Source: Rhodosorus marinus
Taxonomy: Eukaryota; Rhodophyta; Stylonematophyceae; Stylonematales; Stylonemataceae
NCBI GenBank assembly: GCA_029953675.1
Contig: JAMWBK010000002.1
Span: forward strand, 2,356,001-2,420,000
Direction of reading: 5' to 3'
Length of the DNA: 64,000 nucleotides
The first letter of the stretch is position 1. Every line of letters begins with the position of its first letter. Positions 34,303 to 44,621 of this stretch are shown here, piece after piece. The translations under genes were made by a program, and so were the position numbers. Below the pieces are notes generated by a model. It was not told the DNA's origin. It saw only the letters and a list, made by a program, of their open reading frames with translations, and searched no databases.

Positions 34303-35699
34303 ATGACTGCCATTCTTCAGACGAAGAACGAGGACATCGAGAAGATGCTGATTGCGTCGACTCACAACGGGACCAAGAACTGCGAGGTTTTGGTTGAGCC
34401 TTACGTGTGGAGAACGAGGACTGATGATGGTGAGTATATGCAAGCTGAGGGGAAAGAGGAGAATCCGTTCTTTTTTTGCTTTTTTGAGGGGAGGTGTCGT
34501 TGGCTTGTGACGAGGAAGGGGTTTGTTCTTCAGGGGAGGGTAGCCTGTGTTGTCGTGGTTTGGATTGATTAGATTGTAGTGAGAGCTGGCTTCTTACAAG
34601 TGTTTGGGCTTGCTCTAAGATTGTGTTTATTCCTTCGATCCTTACCCAGGAACAAACATTATAAACTTGGAGAAGACGTGGGAGAAGCTCCAGTTGGCGG
34701 CTAGAATTATCGCCGCAATTGAGAATCCGCAGGACATCGTCGCGTTCAGCAAGCGTGAGTATGGCCACCGTGCTGTGCTGAAGTTTGCTGAGTACACGGG
34801 TGCCCGTTGTGAGGCGGGGAGGTGGACTCCTGGACAGCTCACGAATCAGATTTGCCAGAAATACTCGGAGCCGAGGCTTTTGATTGTGAATGACCCGCTT
34901 GTCGACTGCAACGTAAGCCGACTACCCGCGATCCGACACTTGAGAACTTTTACTGATTGTTACGCTTACTTTGCTGTCTTCAAAACGAACTTTAGCCGAT
35001 CCGTGAGGCTTCTTATGTCGGAATTCCGGTTATTGCTTTCGTAGATACGGACTCCCCGCTCCAGTACGTAGATGTTGCGATCCCCGGAAATACGAGGACG
35101 CAGTACTCGATCCCTCTCCTCTGGTATCTCTTGACCAGAGAGGTGAAGTATCTCCGAGGAGAAATTCCTCGAGGGAGGCCATGGGAAGTCATGGTCGATC
35201 TCTTCTTCTACAGAAATCCGAAGGAGCTCGACAAACAGGAAGCACCCGTCGCAGCCGCACCACAGGTAAGAAATCGGTAGTCTTGGCATGTGGTGCAGCA
35301 TGTAGCTAACAAGCGAACCATGATGATGTACGTCCTCAGGTTGTACCAGCGGAGACTTATGATGCAAGTGGCTTTGAGGCACCTGCGTACGGAGTTGGAG
35401 ACCCGCAAATCCAACAAGGAGTAGCCGACTGGGGTACGGGCGGCGGCGAGGCCAACGCCGGATGGGATGATCCCGTACCTGTAGCCGCCGCAGCACCGGG
35501 CGCGACCGAGGATTGGGGTGCCGCCTTGCCCGAGACTACACCGGCCCCGGAAGCTCAAGCTCAAGTCCCGATCGATCCGATGGCGCCATCATGGGATCAC
35601 ATTCAGCCACAAGCTCCCCAAGCCCCCCAAGCCCCCCAAGCCCCCCAAGCCCCTGCACCAGCTGCTGATAACTACGGACAGGATTTCGTTCCTCAGTAA
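34303..35699 (+). CDS. RPSA: 40S ribosomal protein uS2 (RPSA)
   Basis: Small-subunit ribosomal protein uS2, needed for 18S rRNA 3' maturation. Exons: 34303-34429, 34650-34912, 34996-35265, 35340-35699 (339 aa). The core is near invariant: [112 protein letters not shown]. The C-terminal tail is about 100 residues, longer than usual, rich in Ala/Pro/Trp-Gly with a run of APQ triplets (35620-35660). The first intron is 220 nt, long for this window, as often in ribosomal protein genes; it could hold an RNA, but none was recognised. Confidence 0.97.
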
Positions 35700-35754
35700 T
35701 TTGGTGTTTGAGACGTGTGCGCTTGAATTTGTTTAGCGATAATTATCTCCCAAA

Positions 35755-35778
35755 GAAACTCTGCAATAGAAGAGTTTC
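35755..35778 (+). repeat. 8-bp hairpin in the uS2 3' UTR
   Basis: GAAACTCT, 8-nt loop, AGAGTTTC, 56 nt after the stop codon. It is perfect but short. Confidence 0.6.
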
Positions 35779-36424
35779 ACCCATGTTTTGTTCCTCTGGT
35801 TCAACTGTTTTAACTCAATGATTCCAAAAAGTATGGGATAAAATGATCGATCAATCAATGGTCCAGTCCGAGAGTTCGGAGACTCTAGGTTGGGATTGCT
35901 GACGGTCACTCTATTCTGCAGCAGTCCGATACAGATTGAAAGTGAAACCGTTCTTGGCTACCTTCAGCTCCTTGCGCGGATCAGATACTGTCACCACATG
36001 ACGGTGTGCAGAACCTTTCTAAGTGATTGTGGAGGAGTGGCCGTCCACCAGATGTATCCTGCGTTGATGCTCCCGTTTGAAACCCCTCATAGCCGGGTCG
36101 AAAGATGCGCACACATTAGAATCTGTTCTGTTCTAAAACCTGAACGAGTCAGGCCCCGCAAGCGCTCTGCGATGGTTCTCTCGTTTCTGAGTCCCGCTTG
36201 AGAGCCTTCCAACGTGATGAGCTTACCTGTGCAAAGGGGTGGACTCGTGTGCAGGGCGACACGATGTTGGATGTACAGACTTTGCACTTCTACGTCATCT
36301 TCGAGCCTCGGAAAGCAACTGAATTACAGTTTTCATGACAGGAAAGAGATAGTGCGGATGAAATGGAGAAGTTGGTAGATTTTTTAGTGGCAATCAGAAA
36401 GACACTGCAGTCAAGAAAATTAGG

Positions 36425-36444
36425 AACGGGTTCTCAAGCCCGTT
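36425..36444 (-). repeat. 3' hairpin of the PITH-domain gene
   Basis: AACGGG/CCCGTT arms extended by a G-U and an A-U pair around a 3-4 nt loop, starting about 26 nt after the stop codon on the minus strand. Confidence 0.6.
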
Positions 36445-36469
36445 ATAAAAGGTCAGTTCCGCTCGCGTG

Positions 36470-37367
36470 CTATAGAATGGATTTGCTGAACGATTCGTTT
36501 TCAGTCTTGTGGTCGGCGACCTGTGGGCGGAGCTCGTAGGTGGCTTTGACAGCCTCTCTTCTGTACTTCGTGGAGGTGCCTTTCAGGCCAATGTACTGGA
36601 TTGAGGTCTTGTCGCCGCCAAAGTTTTCGGATATGTACAGCCACATCTGCAGAGAAGAAACAGGACGATGGGGAGAGAGAGCAGTGTTAGTAATGCCGGT
36701 ATCGAAGTTCTGACACCCTTTTTTCTGAAAAGAGACACGCATTTTCTGACTGGACCTGGTTGAGCCTCTCCTCGTCCTCAGTACAACATCACAGGTACTG
36801 AATCTTTCGAATTCGAGCTTGACTTAACCGGGTGCAGTTCGAGGAAGCGCAGCAGTCACGCACAAGCAGAGCACTACACCAGAGCCTGAATAGATTTACG
36901 TGGACAATTCCTACCGAGCGAACGTTCTGATACTTTGTGTACTTGGTGGTGTATTCCACATTGCCTTCTCTGTCCTCGGTCACGAGTTCCCACTCCTGAG
37001 TGGGGGCCGTGGATTCCGCGGCATCGAAATCCATGTGCTCAACGTTCAGGAATACCTTGAGAGTCTTGGGGTTCCCTCTTCCACCGCTGCCAATCAAGCT
37101 CAACGCCTCTATCCTCACGGCGCAGGTGAACGGCAAGTAGATCATCAACTGCTCGTCCGCATCAGACTGGAGCACAGGCTCGCGCTCCAATCTCTTCTCC
37201 CATGGCCTCAGAACACCTTCAAGCGCGTCCTCATCAGCCGCATTCAAAACTGAACACCTGCTCGTGTCAACGTCCTTGTAAAGATCCCATTTTCCATCCC
37301 CGCCACCTCCCGCATTGTGATTGTGACCCTCGCACGAGTGACCATGACCACCACAATCCTCACTCAT
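36470..37367 (-). CDS. PITH domain-containing protein (PITHD1 type)
   Basis: Proteasome-interacting thioredoxin (PITH) fold, a jelly-roll that binds the proteasome in related proteins. Exons 37367-36915 and 36646-36470 (209 aa; human PITHD1 is 211). The His/Gly-rich start MSEDCGGHGHSCEGHNHNAG is typical of the stand-alone family. DLYKDVDTSRCSVLNAADED, LPFTCAVRIEALSLIGSGGR, PKTLKVFLNVEHMDFDAAES, TKYTKYQNVRS and then, after the intron, MWLYISENFGGDKTSIQYIG follow the family order. The 268-nt intron is the largest confirmed here; a 3' hairpin follows the stop. Confidence 0.93.
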
Positions 37368-38436
37368 TTATTCTTGCTCTCGTATTAAACTCTCTCACAG
37401 CTGTTCGAAAGATATTCGGCCTAAAGGATACGTTCTGTTCTAAACCTGAAACGCTGCACTCTCTAACATCAGTCTTATCGAGTCTTATCGAATCCACACA
37501 GTGGATTCTAAAATCCATTCCAAACCGGTCGGAAATACATGTCTTTTTTGAGATTGAGGAGATGGTGCTGCGAGCGAGCTGGATGTTCTTTGAGCCTGGC
37601 GGCCTTCCGCGGAGATACTTCCTTGACGAGACCGGCGTCTTGGTGTCTTCTCCGAGCGCGAAGACCCTACAATTCTCTGGAAGAATCTGGAGAAAGTTAC
37701 TTTTTTTGGTCGAGAACTTGATAGCACCCCGAACTCATGTTATCTCAAAACTTGTGTAGCGGTCGTAGAGCTCATTTGTCTGCCTGCTTCCTTTTCGCGA
37801 GCCGTAGGTTTTATAAGGAGTCGGTTTTTTCAACGCAAAGGTCTCCTCAAGACGGTGGTGCCGTCTCGACTTGCGGCTTCTGAAGAGAAGCGCTGCCTTG
37901 AAGCCCCGGCCTCACGACTGTGTCGCTAAGGAACATCGCGTGGCTAGATTTTTATCTTGCGTGCCTCTACAACTTCCTGTCGGGAACGCTGTCCCATCGC
38001 AGGTGGTGCTGTCCGACTCCGGCTTGTCTTGAATTGGCCATACTTATGGTTCTCGTGTGTGGGAACTGCTATAACTGAGGCGGAGAGGATACCAACGTAA
38101 TTGCAAAACTGAACGCCTGTGAGACGTCTGAGCAGGTCCTCTCGCTCCCAATCAGCCAGTGACTAGTTGGGAGACGGCAAATTATCAGGATCAGGGCTAC
38201 TCATAGGAAACAATTCAAGGGCGTGTTCTCACTGGGCGTTTGGTGCTCAGGGATCACTCTCGTCACGAAGTACACGAGTCGCGCTTACATTCGGAAACTT
38301 GCAAAAGGACCAGAACTCCTCCGTTCGAAGGCTCTATTTCTTTTTTTCATGCTAGTTGCAAAGTCAACAGCAACGCACACAGGGGAGTCGCTGTCTGGAC
38401 AACAGCTTTGGAATTTTTGCTAATCTGCCTATCAAA
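37368..38436. other. unassigned region
   Basis: Several overlapping open frames exist around 37480-37760 and 38170-38430, but none shows splice-consistent, family-like sequence. The direct repeat ATCAAACTAGA occurs twice at 38432 and 38453. Confidence 0.4.
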
Positions 38437-38832
38437 CTAGATCTTCATTCTTATCAAACTAGAAAAACCAGAAGCCTTTCTCAGCTTTGCTATCCTGGCT
38501 TTGGCTTGAGAAAATGATGATCCCGCACTTGCCCAACTTCCCTCTTCCGACATGGACAAGTATCGAAAAGTCTTCCAAAACTCGTGACGGGGGGTGGTCG
38601 GGTCGTGCAAGTCTTCTCTTTCTGATGTCTCTTCCACGATTCTACTGAGTTCCTCTCTATATGCAGTGAGCCTTGTACTGTTTTGCAACGCATGTAAAGC
38701 TGCCTGGGGTGGACAGACAGCTGCCGTACTCAAAGCTAGTTCTTCTGGATCGATGATAAGAGTGTAATGAAGGCAATGAGGTCCGTCACGTTCGTTTCTA
38801 GTTTGCTCCTCGCGCATCCAAATAACAAGCAC
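38437..38832 (-). CDS. possible uncharacterised protein gene
   Basis: A 131-codon frame whose C-terminal two thirds look protein-like (TAYREELSRIVEETSERE, HEFWKTFRYLSMSEEGSW, QAKARIAKLRKA) with helical, charged composition. I recognise no domain. The N-terminal part overlaps the 5' region of the divergent glycosylase gene, so the true start, or an upstream exon, is unclear. Low confidence. Confidence 0.25.
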   Translation of the reverse strand: MLVIWMREEQTRNERDGPHCLHYTLIIDPEELALSTAAVCPPQAALHALQNSTRLTAYREELSRIVEETSEREDLHDPTTPRHEFWKTFRYLSMSEEGSWASAGSSFSQAKARIAKLRKASGFSSLIRMKI

Positions 38833-38835
38833 ATC

Positions 38836-39826
38836 ATGGTTTCAACTCGGAGCATGGCTCGGCCTGCTGATGTGCGTCTGGCAGCTTCTGCGAGGGGTGC
38901 GTCTGAAGGAAAGGAAGAACCCACGAAAAAGAAGAAGCCTCGATCGCCAAGGAAGAAGCGTGAGCCCGAACCTGTGGTTGACGACGGACTGAAGAGGTGA
39001 AAACCCCTTCAGATCTTCTGTAGTGCCTCTTTTGTCCACGAGCTCTTGAGCCCTAACAGCTCGCCCTGCTTTCTCCGACATTGTCAAGGTGTCCTTGGGC
39101 TGGATATGTAGAGGTTGACTACCACGACAAGGAGTGGGGACGCCCAGTATACGATGACGTCAAGCTCTTTGAGTTTATCACGTTGGAGGGAGCTCAAGCG
39201 GGACTCAGCTGGCGCACTGTTCTGCTGAAACGAGACAATTATCGCAAAGCGTTTGCGGGGTTTGACCCGTCTATAGTCGCCCAGTTTGGGCAGGACAAGG
39301 TTTGTTGGTTAGCCAAACTCCGTCTGCACCCAACACTTAGCCCCCAGGCATTTGTTCGACAGGTGGAAGAACTCCTGCAGGACTCTGGCCTCATACGCCA
39401 GAGAGGGAAAATAGAGAGCACCATAACCAATGCGAAGCTTGTTCTTGAGATAAAGAAGGAACACGGCTCCTTATCGAACTATGTATGGAGCTTTGTGGAT
39501 GGAAAGCCAATTATCAACCGGTTCAAATCCATGGCTGACGTCCCACTCGCATCTGAGGAAGCGAAGTTGATGGCCAAGGAAATGAAGAAAAAAGGCTTCA
39601 AATTTTTTGGACCAACTATCGCGTATGCGTTCATGCAAGCGGTGAGTGGAAAAACCTCCTTGCCAACGAATCTAGTAAAGATCCCGCCTCCGAAAACGAA
39701 CAAACCAGGCTTAACTTCAGCTTGGAACTACTCGGTTCGCAGGTTGGAATGGTCAACGACCACACGGTTGATTGTTTCTGCTACACAGAATGTGGTGGAA
39801 AGCCAGAACACGCCATGGCAGCCTGA
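38836..39826 (+). CDS. DNA-3-methyladenine glycosylase I (Tag) with a basic N-terminal tail
   Basis: Base-excision-repair glycosylase of the Tag family, common in bacteria and plants, rare elsewhere. Exons 38836-38996, 39089-39299, 39363-39641, 39743-39826 (244 aa). Fold markers: RCPWAG...DYHDKEWGRPVYDD, ITLEGAQAGLSWRTVLLKRD, KVEELLQDSGLIRQRGKIES, KKKGFKFFGPTIAYAFMQAV and VGMVNDHTVDCF. The Cys, first His, second His and Cys that bind zinc in Tag all appear at the expected places. The first exon encodes a Lys/Arg-rich tail (PTKKKKPRSPRKKREPEP) that looks like a nuclear signal. An upstream in-frame Met at 38767 is possible. It is convergent with the alpha/beta hydrolase (120 bp). Confidence 0.92.
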
Positions 39827-39946
39827 GCAACTGCCTTCGTTCTTTGATAATTGGGCGTCTGCCTTTGACTCCGACTTCCCATTCCTCCCCTCCCTCACTA
39901 GTCGTCGTCAGGACCCAAGCAAGAATTTCAATTTATTCTCAGCGCC

Positions 39947-40896
39947 TCATTGCGAGAGGAACTTAGATATCTGTTCATGGAAGCGTTCCGGCGCTAGTTT
40001 TTCCGGTATATGAGATTCTATACCTTGAAAAGTATACCTCGTAACCTGAAAGGCAGAAGTTTTAGAGCAAAAGCTCTTAGATAAGTTGTGTGTGCCACAG
40101 TCAAGCACGTATACTGGGATATACTTACATCATCAAAGGACGATGCAACTAGGTCCGCGTTCTGTTCGCTAATAACTGGGTCCTTCTCGGCCCAGAAAAG
40201 CAGGACCTTCTTGCCCTTGACTGTTGCCGGTACCGTTTTAGGGCCGACGGAGGCCGGTGCGATTAATATAAGCCTGCAGGTATCAGAATATTTGTAGTGA
40301 GCAAGCCGCAAGTACGCGAGCGAATCAGCATTTGACAGTACTAACCTGTCGACTTTGGCGGCGACCTCCTCATCTTGAAGGACTCTCATCAGTTTCGTTC
40401 CGCCAGCAGATCTTGCTATGAACACGATGTGATCGTTGATACCCTGTTCTGAGATTAGCTGCTTAATCGCCGCAACATCTTTCTCGCCGGAAGGCGAACC
40501 CGTAGAAGACCCATGACCGAAACAGTCAAGCGCGTAGAACTGGCCAAAGGATGACAGAAGCTGGAAATGGGGCTCCCAGTACTCCGCATTCTGCCTCTGA
40601 CTGGCTCCATGAATTAAGATAAACGTAGGCTTCGTGCTTCCAGCGGTACCGCCCGTAATGTACCTCATGCTATAGCTCCCATCGCTTGTCAAGGAAAGCA
40701 TGGCACTCCTCCCCGTTCCCGGGGGGGAAATGTATTTGGAGTCACCTGCAAAGTTGACGTTGTTCAGTTTGTGCTCACTGGATGGACCCTCACTCCACGA
40801 AGTCGTTTCATAAATCACGTAGAACGCAAACAGCAATAGAAATACAGAGCCAAAAGCAATCGCAGGAGAAGCCGACATTGGGAGCTTCCTCCCCAT
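39947..40896 (-). CDS. membrane-anchored alpha/beta hydrolase
   Basis: Exons 40896-40346, 40273-40129, 40045-39947 (264 aa). One N-terminal TM segment (AIAFGSVFLLLFAFYVIY, about residues 12-30) precedes an alpha/beta-hydrolase fold: ILIHGASQRQNAEYWEPHF (oxyanion strand), FYALDCFGHGSSTGSPSGE, the nucleophile-elbow position VFIARSAGGT (Ser in a R-S-A-G-G elbow), KVLLFWAEKDPVI (acid) and the terminal His block GIESHIPEKLAPERF. The last splice acceptor (TTTCAG at 40046) was chosen over another in-phase AG because it yields a smooth fold; it joins SFDDVTRYTFQGIE. The start at 40896 places the TM at the N-terminus; the frame is open to 41067, but that part is low-complexity leader. The substrate is unknown. 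Confidence 0.8.
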
Positions 40897-42629
40897 CTCA
40901 CGTGCGCGCTTCGCCTCGCGAAACTCCCTCTTACCCGTGTTGGCTGCCGAAAGATTAACACACGCCAAAATAAATTCCCCCAATTCCGCAGCACGGGCTT
41001 GGATAAAAACAAACCAACCAAACACACAACACACAACCTTCCCCCTCCGAAAAACCAAAACCCACAAAAAAAAGGAAGAAGAAGAAAACCCTGGCCCACC
41101 AGAGATCCTCCCGATGCCGTCACAAAACCCTCAACCCATCCAGACGCTTCACTCCAAAAACCAATAAAAAACAAAAAAATCCTAGTGACACACTTTCTTT
41201 GCTCCTTCCCACCCCTCACTTCGGTTTCACACAGTTCACCACACTCTTCTTCTCTCTTTCATCGTCCTAAATATACATTCCAAATCCATCCCAACTGTCT
41301 GCTCACTTCTCCCCCCTCAAAAAAAATACCAAGCACCACCAAAACAAGGCCAATTCCACCACTAAAAGTCATAAATAAGTAAATAAAGCAATCCGACCAA
41401 ATGTCATAATACGGCCATTCCATCTTCAACAGACAAAAAAAAGAGTCCATCGTCAACAGCAACCAAAACTTCATTAGATATCCAATTTCTAAAATATCTA
41501 AAAAATGAAGATATCCGGTTGTAGCCCTCGTTTCAATTTTTACTTTTTTTGTGTGTGTGTGTGTGTTGTGTGGCGTCTCAACTGCACCCAAAACCTCATT
41601 AGATATCCAATTTCTAAAATATCTAAAAAAATGAAGATATCCGGTTGTGGCCCTCGTTTCATTGTTTTGTTTTTTTTTCGTGAGTGTGTGTCTGTGGCGT
41701 CTTGGAGTTGAACATTTGGGTTGGGCATAATTATAGAACTTTTTCGCTCAGATGAGATTTGTTTTTGAAAATATTTTGGGATGTTAGATAAATTTGGACC
41801 GAACCCTTTAGTTATGAATGGAAAACAAAATTGGGTGGGGTTAAGGTGGTCATAACATGTCCGATAAAAAAGGGAAGTTATTGTCCATTATTGAGTTAAA
41901 ACGAAGCAATTTTGGATATGAGGTTGATAGAAAAACTTTAAAAACTTCTGATAAAGGTATTTTGATCCGACAGATTTTTTTGTGGAGAGATTTTAGTGTT
42001 CCTGATCATGCGAATTTTCTTCTCTTGTTCGATATATGGTTTACTAGGATGTGTACTAAAGAATTTTTCGGACGAACATGACAACCCAAAAATTAGTGAG
42101 AATGAGCCGTAAATTTGGAGAAAGAGAACCCGGTCTGGCAGAGCCCTGGACAGAATCATTGCTGCCTCACCGGTTCTGCCTCGATGCTTCAAACGCACTT
42201 TAAACGCCTTGTGCTCTCTTCCCTCACCTTGACGAGTTGTGCGTAAGTAAAAGCTACAACGAAAAGATCGTCTGCGCTGAAAGCCAGGCTCTGGAAATAT
42301 CGGAAACCTCTGGTCCGAGCTTTGGGTTGACATCGATATCGGGCGGGGTAGACCAGTTCCATTTCCGTGGAGTACCGTAAAATCGAACGAGGTAACCACA
42401 CTAAGAAGAAACCTCAATTGAAAATTCCTTTCGCAACCATATACGCAATACTCTTATTGTGTGCGGTAGGTAGCTGCCCAGTAAAGGCTACAGAATACAA
42501 AACTGCGAAGTGTTGTCGTAGTACAACGCTTTTTCCAATGTCCCACCCGACTGGCCTTTGACAGCGCAGCTAGGACGAAATCTGCACGGAGCTGGCGCGA
42601 TGGCTGAATCTATGGAACTTAATTGAGAC
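40897..42629. other. promoter region and gene-poor DNA with a tandem duplication
   Basis: A/C-rich leader of the hydrolase gene, then AT-rich DNA. It holds the 125-bp tandem duplication at 41465-41715. 42100-42600 is mixed sequence upstream of the reverse transcriptase fragment and may be its decayed 5' part. Confidence 0.4.
41465..41715. repeat. 125-bp tandem duplication, two copies
   Basis: CATTAGATATCCAATTTCTA begins at 41472 and again at 41597. The copies stay nearly identical for about 80 bp (through GAAGATATCCGGTTGT) and then carry related T-run/GTGTGT tails. They differ by single-base changes and run lengths only, so the event is recent. Confidence 0.9.
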
Positions 42630-43068
42630 TAAACAAGAACCTGAAAGCTACTTCGAAAACTACCGACTGCGACCGGATATGGTTGCCACTCATCCGGAGG
42701 CCTTCGCACGGTATGCGCTGGAGGTGACGGTGATCTCGGGACGACAGAAGAAGTATTTGAACCGTAGCCGCGTTGATAATGCCTACGCAGCGAAGCTAGA
42801 AGAGAACGGGAAATTTTCGCACTACAAGGAAGCGATCTTGATCGAGAAGCCCGCGACAAGTTCATCCCGATCGGATAGAGACTTTTGGCCGCACTGGATA
42901 TGGCACAGGAATTCTTGCGAGACGGTTGCAAGCATCTACTACCGAACGGCGGGGCTGAGTGAGTTGCGAGCTCAGATGAACGGGAGACTTTGGCAAGGGA
43001 ACGCGGAGCTTGCGCTGGGAGCTCTGGTGTGGAGCAGTGGGTTCTCCAGCCGCGGCTTGTCTAGCTGA
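42630..43068 (+). pseudogene. C-terminal fragment of a non-LTR-type reverse transcriptase
   Basis: The open frame reads ENYRLRPDMVATHPEAFARY then ALEVTVISG...DNAYAAKLEENGKFSHYKEA and ends with ELRAQMNGRLWQGNAELALGALVW. This is the layout of the domain that closes many retrotransposon polymerases: LRPDxV...LxEVTVP...AxxxKxxKYxxL, then a helix ending in a WxW-like patch. The catalytic part is absent from the open frame. I infer a truncated, dead insertion; 5' truncation is usual for such elements. Confidence 0.5.
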
Positions 43069-44621
43069 ACACCGGTAGGGGTTCGTGGCATCTTAACGGT
43101 AGAAATGAATACAATCATTTTGCATGCAGCAATCAATACTAAATTTCTTACAGATCCCCACGAATAGCCGAACGAGTCCGGAATTAGAACAAGCCCTCAA
43201 ACCCAAAAATAGGGGCTGGTATGAAGGCGTGTAATTCAATACTAATCATCTCAGCTAAATAAAAAGGACTATCGGAAGGAGAAGTGGATACTATCCCCAA
43301 CCCCTCAGAAAAAATAATTGCATGCCGGAGTTGTGAGTCCCCGGCTACAAGTGGGCTGAATTGGTAGATGTCTAAAATTTCAGAAACTTTAGGTGTGGTT
43401 GGCGTCAACGAGGAACTCCCTAGCCTCCCCCCGCTTCACATATTCATCGATCGAGATAGTCATATATTTTATCATAAAAGATGAAGTTTAGTTTGCGACA
43501 CTACATTCCCCCATAGCGAAGCTGACATGCGTATTGAGCACCAATTTATTCACCCCTGTGAATGCAAAATCAATAATTGAATAAATTACTATTATACAGC
43601 AACCTGGTGTGAAGAGTTTTCTAAAGGGGCAAAGATGTGCTCGCTAGCAAACAAAATTGACCGGTGGGAACCCCTCTTGAAAAAGTACCTGACAATTTGA
43701 CTTGAAAACTAGTATTATTTCATAGAATCTCGCACACAGAAAATTAATACGACAAATTTGATTGATCCCAGAACCCTTTATTTTTAAAAGCAAATAAATG
43801 ATTGAAAACCGTTATTTCTTTGGTACTGGTGTCACCTACTCTGCTTTTTAGGTTCTGGAGACGGGGAAGGGGAGGAGGGACAGGGGGGGGGGGGGGGGGG
43901 GGTAGAGATTTTAGTTTTTTCCACAGGCTTGACCAGGCCGTTTGCTTTTCGGAAGAAAATAAATTTTGTTGAAGAAAAATGGATTGCCTTTGAAGGTAAA
44001 AGAGGTGGCTCTGCTTTGGAAAGGGGGGGGGGTTGTAGGAGGGGGACAATATCATTCCATAGGGAGAAGAGGATGTGGAAAACGAAAAAAAATTTGTCGG
44101 TCAGGGACGAGTGTCATTGAATAGAGACCCAAAGGCCAATTGTTTTGTATGTGTTTTGGGGTTTGGCATTTGTATTCCGGCTTTTTTTTCTTGGGGGGGA
44201 GAAGTGGTAACAATCGATCGGGAGGGATCGGGCCAGGCTATTGTGAAGGAAACAGAGGCAAAGCTGCGGCCTTTTGAGGGGGTTTTTGGGGAAGTTGAAA
44301 GCCGTGTCTCATAATTGTTTGTTTTGGGACTGTTTGCTTCTCTCACTTGCGGATCGGGGAGGTTTGGTGATTTGGGAGTGATTGGGGGGAGGGATCTTTG
44401 TTGAAGCAGGTTTTGGAGGAGGAAAGAGCGTTGTCGAAGGAAGAGTGTCTCTTGCTCTTCTTGCAAGGATCTACAAGGAGTTCCTTCGACTTTACCTTTG
44501 TTGTTTGGGAGGTGAGTTGGGCTTTGGGATTGTGTGGTGGACTTGGTTTTTTTTGCGCTGAAAGCGTTTTCTTGTAGCTGTGGTATTTAGTTTTTCGCTG
44601 TTGGCTTGTACTTTTGGAGAG
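43069..44621. other. gene-poor promoter-side region before ATP synthase alpha
   Basis: AT-rich DNA (43100-43780), a poly-G tract (43883-43902), and G/T-rich DNA toward the ATP synthase start. No gene was seen. Confidence 0.5.
43883..43902 (+). repeat. poly(G)20 tract
   Basis: Twenty consecutive G residues, with further G-runs at 44021-44033. The length may be unreliable in any assembly. Confidence 0.85.

Larger units (their letters stand above)
35700..36469. other. convergent 3' region of uS2 and the PITH gene
   Basis: It contains the two short 3' hairpins at 35755 and 36425. The rest (35830-36400) is unassigned, with no gene. Confidence 0.5.

Noticed and set aside
35890-36201. 103-codon plus-strand frame between uS2 and PITH
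   Set aside because: No domain, no splice partners, and ordinary composition for non-coding DNA here.
37202-37759. 185-codon plus-strand open frame
   Set aside because: The first half is the exact antisense of the PITH-domain exon; the rest has no family-like pattern.
39510-39530. GGTTCAAATCC, a perfect tRNA B-box
   Set aside because: It lies inside a Tag coding exon in frame, and no cloverleaf or A-box surrounds it.
40897-41067. Longer N-terminus for the alpha/beta hydrolase (start at 41067)
   Set aside because: The added 57 residues come from A/C-rich leader-type DNA and would bury the membrane anchor; the inner Met is preferred, although cDNA could overturn this.
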